A stretch of DNA of 64,000 bases from Lumbricus rubellus (Eukaryota > Annelida > Clitellata > Crassiclitellata > Lumbricidae): the NCBI GenBank assembly GCA_945859605.1, contig OX243814.1, positions 16,357,620 to 16,421,619 of the forward strand, given 5' to 3'. The position numbers and the translations under genes are program-made. The notes below the pieces were generated by a model. That model did not search any database. It saw only the letters and a program-made list of their open reading frames with translations, and was not told the origin of the DNA. This document shows positions 26,100 through 37,100 of this stretch, piece by piece; positions within the stretch are counted from its first letter, which is position 1, and the number at the start of each line of letters is the position of its first letter.

Positions 26100-28107
26100 A
26101 ATCATCATCATCATCATCATCACCTGCAGCTGCATCATCATCATCAGCAGCAGCAGCATTATCATCAGCAGCATCATCATCAGCAGCAGCAGCACCAACC
26201 CTGCCCCTGCATCATCCATCATCTATCAGTGTCTTCATCAAATCATCATTAAGTAATTGTTCTATTTTATTTCATTTTTCTTTGTATTCTTTTGAAATAT
26301 AACATGGCTAATATTTTTTTTATAAATTTGCAGCTGCCAAATGGTTTGACTCATTTTGGAAATTAAAGAAGGAACAGAAAAAGGTTGTGGAAGATTTTTT
26401 CCAGGTCAGAATTATTTTATGTTCAGTATACCTTCATTTTTGGAGCGGATACATGGATGCATTCGTAAGCGGATGAATGGTCCTGTAAATAGATAGATGA
26501 ATGGTTGAATGGTCCTGTAAACAGATAGATGAATGGTTGAATGGTCCTGTAAACAGATAGATGAATGGTTGAATGGTCCTGTAAATAGATAGATGAATGG
26601 TTGAATGGTCCTGTAAATAAATAGACGAATGGTTGAATGGTCCTGTAATAAATAGGTGAATGCTGAATGGTTCTGTAATTATATAGATGAATGGTTTAAT
26701 GGTCCTGTAAATAAATAGATGAATGGTTGAGTGGTCCTGTAAATAAATAGATGAATGCTGAATGGTCCTTTAAATAGATGAATGCGGAATGGTCCTGTAA
26801 ATAGATTGATGAATGGATGAATGGTCATGTAAATAAATAAATTTTGAATGGTCCAGTAAACAGATAGATGAATGATTGTATGGACTGAGCCATGCTTTGT
26901 AGTGTCATGGAGTTATGAGTGGAGCTAAAAAAAATAATAATAATGTGGTATCTTTTATTTTTCAGAAAATCTTGACTCTACCGGAAAATATTGCCCGTGG
27001 AAAAGAAGTCGGTGAATTTTTCAGTTGGTGTGCAGAAAGGTATTTTCCATTCAATGACAACAACTCATCCTGTTGTTGGTTGTTGTTGTTGTCATTTCTA
27101 AGCATCATGCAAACACTGTACAGCTCTATGACTTTCCATGTGATAAATGAAAGAATATTCATGAAGGAAAGTCATAGAGCTGCTAGATATCATATGACTT
27201 TTGTGTTGATGTGTGACGAGGGGAGGGGTAAAAAATTATTGATAAAAAATTGCTTGATGTCATTTATGGACGGCCCCTGGAGCTTTCTCAATGCACCGTG
27301 TAATTCTTTAAAAGGCCTGTAATCAATCATATAGAAGTGTTGTTTATTGCTTATTATTATTTTTATTGTTTATTAATTTCTTTCATTGTGTATAAGCATA
27401 ATTGTAATCTCCAAACTTCTAAATCGCTACTCGAAAGCCAAGCGTGGGGCACCAGCTTATTCACAAGCACTGCGTCGAGTCAAAAGGGTTGTCCATAAGA
27501 GTAGTCCATGGTGGTGCGGGTCAAGTTAGAGGGCAGAGGGGCGGAACAGCTACTAAGGCGGGTGTTGTCCAGGTTGAGAATTGGAAGGTGGAGGATCAGA
27601 TGAGACAGGGTAAAAGTTCTTTAAAAGGAGTGTCTTTAATTTCGAATGAAATGTGCAACTCAGCCAAAGATTCTTCCACCCCTGGCAATAACCTATAATT
27701 TTATAACAGCAGTTAATAATAATATTGATAGAATAAATAAATAAATAGAATAAATAGAATAAATTATCTTTTGTAGCAGTGAGTCAGAGTCACACGTTCA
27801 CGCTGTACTTAGTCCATGTCCCAGTGAAGGTAGGAACTAAAATTATAAAATTTAGTTATAGTTTACATTTGTGATTGATGCAACAGATTTTAATAAATTA
27901 TTCTTTAGCAGTGAGGACTTTACTGTTGCAAATGAGAAACTTACGGTTTGCACCGTTGAAGGAAATCTGAATTAGCCTGATGCAAATTGTGGCCAGTCTG
28001 ACATAAAACCATAGTTCTTTAAAAGGTTTTTTCGTTTTTTATTCGCTTTAAAAAACGTTATTATTATTATTGCTATGGTTGTTATTATTGTTATTATTAT
28101 TATTATT

Positions 28108-28183
<76 letters not shown>

Positions 28184-31100
28184 ATTATTATTATTGTATT
28201 ATTGTATTATTATTTTTATTATTATTATTAATGTTGTTGTTGTTGCTAATCCCACTCTCCTGATGTTAATGCTTCTGATGAATCTCTGCTGTATAAAATC
28301 CGATTGTGGGGCACGGTGTATTCCCTGTAGGGATGTGTCCGGTGCCATGGAGCCGGAAGGTAGTGGGTTTGAATCCACCTCGAACTCATCTCATTGAGAC
28401 CCTGAGCAAGTCCTTCACTCAAAATTGCTCGTGGACATCAGCGTGAAACTGTGCTGTAGTCGGGAGCGCCTCTGAGTAGAAATCTTGAAGGGGCACTATG
28501 AAAAGTGTTCATAAATGTACACATACATGCACATTGCACAAATGTATACATGAAGGCACAATTACCTTACATGTGTAAGTCTGAACAATTCAGGTGAATA
28601 TGAGACTGTGGACCTTGAAAGCAACGGCTACAACACGTTGTCGATTAAACCGAAGAACATATCAGTTGTTGATCGCGATCATTTGGATGATTCAACCGGA
28701 ACATATTGGGCAGTTGTCGAATATTCCAAACGCAAGTCTGGAGAGGTCGACCTGAAGGAGGGATCAGCTGTCAGTGTTCTACAACGGGAACTCTCTGGTA
28801 GTTACTCTGGATAATTGCCTTCTATACAGTGCTGAAAGTGTAAAATAATAAGTGCCTGGACGCCCCTTACCTTTCCAAAAGAAGTGCCAGGACGCCCCTT
28901 ACATTTTCAAAAGAAGTGCCAGGACGCCCCTTACATTTTCAAAAGAAGTGCCAGGACGCCCCTTACATTTTCAAAAGAAGTGCCAGGACGCCCCTTACAT
29001 TTTCAGGTGTGCTGGCCAAATAAGTGGCAGGACGGCATAGAGATTTGAAAATAAGTGCCAGGACGCCGTCCATGACTGTCCTGCCACACTTTAAGCCCTG
29101 TTTCTATACCATCCATGATTCTTCTAGTTTTGCCATGCTCATCATCAATGTCATTATGCTTATCATAATGTCATAGCATCATCTTGATCATCATCATCGT
29201 CGTCGTGATCATCATCATGAATATTGTCATCATCAATATCACTATAATCGTTATCATTTCCATATCATCATCATCATCATCAACATCATTATTATCGTCG
29301 TTGTCGTCATCATCATCGTCATCATCATCAACCACCACCACCATCATCATCATAGCCATCAACATTATCATCACATCACTAGCATTACCTCCACCATCAT
29401 CGTCGTAATCGTCATCATTAATATTTTCATCATCAATGTCACTATAATCATTATCATTTATCATCAGCAACTTGACTTGTTTTGAGCGGTGGTTCAGTGG
29501 TTTGTTAATATTTGTTTAGGCTGGTGGTTTGTGCATGTTGAGGATACTGCAGAAGAAGGCTGGGCTCCTGCCTCCTGTCTACTTCCTGTTGACAGGAACA
29601 ATCTCAACTATGGCAAAATAACAGGTGGGATTTTCATACATCAGTTCTTAACAAGTCACTCTAATTATATTGGCCATATATGTTGGAAGTAATTACCTTG
29701 ATGATCATCATCATTATCATCATTGTTATTGTTGTCATCATCGTCGTCGTTGTCATCATCATTGTCATCATCATCATCATAACGCCATTGTTATCATCAT
29801 CATCATCGTCCTCATCATCACAATCATCATTATTGTTGTTGTCATCATCATCCTCATCATGCCATTGTTATCATGATCATCATCGTCGTCGTTGTCATCA
29901 TCATCATCATTGTCATTTGCTGCTGTCATTATGTTTGTTTGTTTACGTTAAGTCATTCTTCTGTATTTGTTTCTGTCAGGTCCTTTTGGAGAGTTTAGGG
30001 CGCTGAAGGATTATGATGCTCTAGAGCCAGATGAGATTTCCTGCAGAATGGGAGAAAGGGTTGAGGTGATTGAGGCAACCCTTGATGGCTGGTGGGAAGT
30101 TAGGTAAGGAAATCTGCTCAAAAATGAATTAATTTTGCGATGTATTTAATAAAGAGTATTTATTATCTGATGACCATGACCATGGTGGGCGAAACTGTCA
30201 GGGACAGAACACTATGGAGACACTTCATAAAGGCCTCATCGTCAGAAAACTGATGGAAGAGCAGAAAGAAGAAAGAAGAAGAAGATTATCTGATGATAAT
30301 TATAGAGTATCTGATGATGATATAGATTATCTGATGATGATATAGAGTATCTGATGATAATTAATAGAGTATCTGATGATAATTATAGATTATCTGATGA
30401 TGATATAGAGTATCTGATGATAATTATAGAGTATCTGATGATAATTATAGAGTATCTGATGATAATTATAGAGTATCTGATGATGATATAGAGTATCTGA
30501 TGATGATATAGAGTATCTGATGATGATATAGATTATCTGATGATGATATAGAGTATCTGATGATAATTATAGAGTATCTGATGATAATTATAGAGTATCT
30601 GATGATAATTATAGAGTATCTGATGATGATATAGAGTATCTGATGATGATATAGAGTATCTGATGATGATATAGAGTATCTGATGATGATATAGAGTATC
30701 TGATGATGATATAGAGTATCTGATGATGATATAGAGTATCTGATGATAATATAGAGTATCTGATGATGATATAGAGTATCTGATGGTCATTAACTTGGGG
30801 TGGAAGTGGACTCGCTTTTTGGGTAGTTGTCCCCGGCCACTCAGGCTAAACTGTCGTGCAACCTGTCATTAAAGTGAAGTGACATATAAATTTTCTTTTG
30901 CCTTGCCATTCATTATGACATTATTTTTATTGCTTGACAGATACAAAGGTAAAGTTGGAAGGATACCTGCTACAAACCTAGAGCCGATTCGCAACGAGGT
31001 ATGTTATAAATGTATAACTATCTCTTTATATTTTATATATATTATATCTTTATATTTTATATATATTATATATATAATTATATATTTTTTTTATCTCTTT

Positions 31101-34100
31101 CAGATGTTATTTAAGGGATTGTGCATTTCACAAGTAGCAGCAGATTTGTTTGGCAACTAGTTTTCTATATAATATTGAAGTATCAAAATTAAAGGCGTTT
31201 CTGATTAAACGTTTGCCTCTCTAAAGATGGTTGAAATGAACTCCGTATCATATACAATTGGAGCACGACCTACATAAATGAAATGCGTGAAGTCTCTTCC
31301 ACTCCACTTCTACTACTCCCCCTTCCTTCTCTTTCTCCTTCCTCTTCATCATAACCTTCCCCTTGCCATCCTCATTCCCATGCCAAAACCCATTTTTCTT
31401 TTCCCCTTCCATCTCTCCCTCCCCTTCCCATGCTCCCCCTTAGAGATCTGCATTTGCACGCCTTGTGCAAGATTTCTTGTCACCTCTTTTCCCTACCCTT
31501 CCTCTGCTCTTCCTGTCCGCATTTGCACACGTTGTGTGATTTCGTGTTACCTGCAGTGTATGCATAAATACATAAATACATAAATGTTTTCTTAATGACA
31601 CACTTCAGGACATAAATTTCTGTTTTTATGCCATATTAATCTGGTAATTTTTCATAGTGGCATCCTTCAACGCCAGATTCTTATGTAGATTATAGCATTA
31701 TATGCAATGTAGCAAAAGATTTGCATGCAGAGGCTTATTAACACTTTAAATGACGAGAGTGTGATAAAAGTTACAAGAAAGCAAATGAATTTTGCCATTA
31801 AAGTACTGCGCTGTGGATGATCTTAAAGTTAGAGAACAATATCTAGCTTGTAGCTAGACATATAATAATATTATTAATTATATGTGATGCATATATATGA
31901 CATTATATCATATATTATGTATATTGTATAATTGTATATAATATATATGTAATATATGGAGAGCTCTAGTCCATGCATGTGACGCGCGACGTCGGTGACT
32001 GACATGACACGACATATGTAATATATATATCATTACAGGACCAGGTGTTTACATATCTATTTTATATATATATAAATTATATATATATATATATATATAC
32101 AATATACCCTATATTGCTATATTGTAATGGTGACATTATAAGAAGTCAAAATGTCGGTTTTGTATGCATGTATGTATTGTGAATAGTTATGTTAATCAAA
32201 CGCTTTTAATTATCTCTCGAAAGCCCTTGAACGTGGCTGTTGAACTGCGTTGTTTACATGGCAGAAACTTTGCAGTTTGCAGGAACTTGTCAGTTGGATG
32301 ATATACAGGTAACATGTCTTCGTCTGTCTGTCTGTTTTTGATGCAGAGGAAATTACGAAGCAGTCTCTATCACCAGACTGGCATTTACAAGAAGTACAGT
32401 CCTCCCCCACGACGGTAGGTTGATTTAAATTGCATCAATCACATTTACTTACTCATCAGTCCTTGTGTATAGAGTTAAAGTGAGTGGGAACACGTGGAAA
32501 CGGAATTCCCACTGCTTTCGAAATTCTGGGCCTGTGTTCCCACTGCCCATCATGATGGAACTCAGGAAACACATGCGTTTCAATAAAACTCTTCATCAGC
32601 ATTCCCACTGCTCACACATTCAGCGTTCCCTCTACTCACCCAAACCACTTTAACCACTGCTTGGTTATTACAACATGTGCCACTCATCAGCTATGAATTT
32701 TCTTCATGATTAGAATGTTGGAAATGAATCGTTAAGTTGGTAAGAATTTGAGCAAGAATTTGTTTAGTTTGCACTTAACAACCGCATGTGCATAAATTTA
32801 TCTTACAATAATGTGAACAACGTCAGAGTGACGAATCTTGCATTTTGTTTTATATTGTATTTGAGCCTTAATAGCAAGGTGAACTATTTAGAAGCACAAG
32901 ATCCCGGAAGGAAAAGGTCGTGAGAAGAGAGAAGGAAGAAAATAGACTGCCAGCAGTGATGTAGTCGAGTCCACCTGAGCCGAGTCCGAGACCGAGTCCG
33001 AGTCCAGCTAAGGCGAGTCCGAGTCGAGTCCGAGTCCAAACGGGTTCGAGTCCGAGTCCGAGTCCTGACAGTCCGAGTCCAAGTCCGAGTCCAGTAACAC
33101 CAAGATCCACTGAAACACTCAACAGGCCTATTATATAATTATGGCATAGAAAAGATATCGATATGGAACATAATTAATATAATTTATCCAAATTGAACTT
33201 CAATAATCTGGCGAAATGGCATGGATAGGCTACAAATTCTTCCACTGCCAAGCAAGTTCAACAGGCGCACTTGAGGAGTCTCCTGTGTTGAGATTTGCGA
33301 TCAAAACTGACACCTATCAGCAATGCCTTTGCCTTTAAAGTAGCCTAAAATGTTCGAAGCCTGTGGTATGGGGAAATGGGGTCCATTCACTGTGTCAATA
33401 TCATCTGCCTTCCAATACCCCCAGCCCAGACCAACTAAGTGCTACGACACTGCGTGCACGTTGCAATCGAGCAGTAATTGTATAGTAGGCCTATCTGATC
33501 TATAAATGGAGATTTATATAAACCTCTGCGCCCGGTTCCAAGATCAGAGAAGTTCTAATAGCCACCAGCTACAAATAGCCAATAGACACATTCAACCTCT
33601 ATTCTCATTATTTTGTCTTTTCCAGAAACATCTAGATAAATTAGACATTTATGCCCTATCTGATCAGCATATCAGTGCCAAGCTTATTGAGGTGTCAAAA
33701 TATCAAGTTCGATTTCGATCGTATGCATGCCATGGATGCCTGGTTATGTGTGTATGTGTATCTATAAGCTCAAGTTCAAATAATTATTTCCAATTGCTCC
33801 TCCCGTAACCCCACACCGACCATACATCAAATACACCTGTATTTAACTTCGCTCGCCCTGTTGTCAGCGGTGCTCAGCCATCCGTCACATTACTTCAATG
33901 CCTGTGTCTTAAACCCGTAGGCTACAAGGGGTCCTTTGTTTGAGTTGAGTGACGAACAAAGCAGACGAAATATCTGAATTGGTTGTGGCAGTACAGGTTG
34001 TGGCCTGTTCCACGGAGAATTCGTGACTCGGAAACCGAGTCACCGAGTCAAATTTCGAGTCCAGGGCTTCGAGTCCAAGTCCGAGTCCGAGTCCGCAGAA

Positions 34101-37100
34101 AATCGGTCTCGAGTCGGACTCGAGTCTTTTGCCGGACTCGAGTCCTACATCACTGACTGCCAGACAAAATTGTATAGGGCCTAGCGAACAGAAGGAGGAA
34201 GCACATTCCAAAGAGAAGGACCAATTGAGGCAAATGATCGAGACTGAGCCATAGCAGTTCATTGTTTCATCAATTTCTGCCATTGCCATCATCATCATTA
34301 TTATCATTAGCATATTATTATTGCATTCTTTATGACCGTTGACCAACTCTTTGACTTTTTAAATTTTTTTCAGGAACAGTAAAGTATCTGTTGAAGAACT
34401 CTATGGCAAGGTCGATAAATTTCGCAAACTTCCTCCGACACTGTTAGTTCAATATATTCTGAGTTCTCTGTAATTACTTATGTTTTCTGTTTACCATACT
34501 TGTCCTTGTTTTCTTGGCTACTTTTACTTAATTAAGCTACATTTTCTTTCACTTAACATACTGAGACACTAAATGAATACAATTCAGTGAAATTAAGTAG
34601 CTGTAAAGCCAATTAACTGTACTAAAGAAATGTATTATTCATTGATATATTACTATAGTAGGCTAAGACTAAATTACATCAGATTAGATAAGACAATCCA
34701 AGGCCAAAGTTGAAAGCAGTACAATGGAGTTGTGTTTGTAGAACTACGGCTAAATCAAAGAATTATGATGAAGATCCCGAATATGCAGAAGTCGAATTTG
34801 ACAGAAAAATTCCAAAATCTGTATGTAAGAGTTTTAAATCTGATTGCTAAACTGGTTACTTTAAAATACGTAGGCCTACCTTAGCAGTTACCGGTAGTTA
34901 CTTTAAAATACATACCTTAGCAGTGTGTGCCTGTATTCCGTCACAAATAATTCTTGCTTATACAAATGTGGATAGAGAGGGAAAACAAGTCAAAGGAACA
35001 GATTTCTGCTAAACATAAGAAAGCATTAGTTGAAACATGATTGGAAAGAATAGAAATATTTATTAGCTTCCATGCCTGACAACTTGTGTCAAGTCGTCTG
35101 GAATGAATGATACTAGTGATAATGATGATGATAATGATGATGATGACGACAACAAAGATGAAAGTATGTTTAAAATGACTAGTGTATATTCAGTTTAAGC
35201 AGAAATTTCGGTCAAAGTAGAAAAAAGGTAATTATATAAATAATTCATTTATTATTTCAAACTGACGTGAAATCAGTACCATACCATTACAAGGCATAGT
35301 ATGAGTGGGTGATCACGAAGTATTGCAGGAGTTGAATTTAACGGTTTGGCAGGCATGCAAGGCATCCATCTGTCCTACTGCTCTGTTTACCAGTGCCGTA
35401 TATTTATTGGATGTGGTCTATGTTTGTAATTAATTATGTGTTGTTCTGTTTTTATATGATGTTTACAAAAGAACTACAAGCCATCAGTTGTTGAAGAAAA
35501 TAAACCTCAATTTGACAGCAATCCGGAAGACCATGAAGAGGAAGATTCCACGCTTTACATGAACACTGTAGAAATGTCACCTCGTTCTTACGAAAATATT
35601 GAAATAAAGCCAAGTCCAAAATCACAAAAGCATGTAAGTTATAAATTCTCTGTTAACGATAGGTGCAGTCCTTGTTTGAAGATGTGCTCATTTTAGAGCC
35701 AGGTCTTCCTTTGCTTTTCTGTTCGTGCTCAGAAGTGGAACTGTTCTTTGTGAACGAGATATTTCAGTTGGGGAGAAATTTAGCATGCAATTCAACTCAA
35801 ATGGATTGATTGTTCTTGCTTTGTATGCCCTTCTCCTTAAAATCTTTTATTCTGCTGTCACAATGAAGATGCTGAACGGTTCAAAACAGATGATAGATTG
35901 TCATGTTGCATTGCACTTAATACAATAATTGTGTTCTTGTAGGAGATTAGATACTACAGAACAAAGAAGAACCATACACCGGTTGTAAAGCATCCTGGCC
36001 GGCCAATTTTGATATCTGAAATTGGAGACATTCTCGAGGTAAGGTTTTTTTACAGGGACCTCATGCGTATGGATGATTCTTCCATATTTTAACCTTAAGT
36101 TTCTTGTATTTTAGCTTAGTTATATATTGGAATTTTTTGGATCATGGCTTGATTGTAGTGCAACATTGCTTTGCACGTTAGATGCCAAAGCACGATGGAA
36201 ATTGCTAATTACAGTTTTAACCTACTTATTATTCGTCGATCTATCAGGATAATGAATGATGTTATCATTAACAGCATCAACTGTACCTGTGTACCATGTT
36301 ATTGTAATTCTTGTATTATAACAGTTTTGTTTGTTGTGTTAAACTGTTAACATATTCTAGCATGTGGCTCATTGATTACACCTGCACTGTCCTGCAGTTC
36401 AACCAAGAATGACTTACTTTGTGCTAAGCTAGATTTATTATCACTGAAACTCATATAGTGAGATGAAACCGCACTACATTTGGTAAGAACATTTTATCCA
36501 ACAGTTTCCAAATGTGTTGTAACAGAGTCTTTTTCGTACTTTTGCCAGTCACACAAAGAAGAGGCAGATGAGATATTTGCCAAGATCTTAAGATTAGCCA
36601 ATGGTGCATGTCCCGACCCAAAAGAAGGATGGATACCGAAAACTTACCTACAGCCGTATGAACTAAGTGAGTCAAGTCATGATCTATGTATTTCAGTAGT
36701 AACATGTATTGTAATGCATGACATTTTGCATGTATTTCTAAAAACAGTTTTAGTGATAGAACTGTAACTGTAAGTTCTTTAGGACCAGAGTAATCTGGTT
36801 TCTCTGATGGTCAAATGAATAGGATTATTCAAATTACCGGTAGTGATTGCATAATAATTGCACCTCTGAATAGTTATCTTGAAGGGGTGCTATATAAATT
36901 CCTCAGATGGATGGATGGATGGATAAAACAAAGACTAAAGGCTGTTCTGCGAGTAAGTTACATGTATCAGGTAAATGGGATTAACCAATTAATTAGACCC
37001 ACTGATTTAGTAGGATTAGCCAAATGCTTGACCAAATAAAATTAGCTAAGTGACCAAAAATAATAAGATATGCAAACTAATAGGAAAGTTATCATTTTCC

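Larger units (their letters stand above)
21869..27039 (+). other. PX domain exons of the adaptor
   Basis: Five exons. N-terminal strand MSGCYVTKVECQK, then LLVSWSDGRQETVSREYTEV. The first Arg of the PX (R)(R)(Y/F) phosphoinositide motif is kept and the second is Glu. Next QALKKVHVSTTIPEMKG leads to AAKWFDSFWK, matching the p47phox PAPKWFDG segment, and ILTLPENIARGKEVGEFFSW is the closing helix. The loop between the helices is shorter than in p47phox and lacks an obvious PxxP. Binding of a 3-phosphoinositide is family-based inference. Confidence 0.85.
28594..29624 (+). other. SH3 domain 1 exons
   Basis: Exon 28594-28797 gives YWAVVEYSKRKSGEVDLKEG and the diverging-turn and beta strands. Exon 29520-29624 gives GWWFVHVEDTAEEGWAPASC then LLPV. 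The ligand-groove positions ALYDY are altered to AVVEY, but the WW pair, the GW and the terminal hydrophobic strand remain. Corresponds to SH3A of p47phox. Confidence 0.87.
29980..30998 (+). other. SH3 domain 2 exons
   Basis: Exon 29980-30103 encodes FRALKDYDALEPDEISCRMG then ERVEVIEATLDGWWEVR. Exon 30941-30998 closes the fold with YKGKVGRIPATNLEPI. All SH3 landmarks (ALKDY, E-S/C block, GWW, G-PxxxL) are present. Corresponds to SH3B of p47phox. Confidence 0.9.

Noticed and set aside
25950..26256. Long poly-Met / poly-Ile reading frames on both strands
   Set aside because: Produced entirely by the (TCA)n tract; no splice or domain support.
28306..28375. tRNA gene
   Set aside because: The A/B-box-like head belongs to a SINE with five other copies; it lacks a complete cloverleaf and sits in an intron.
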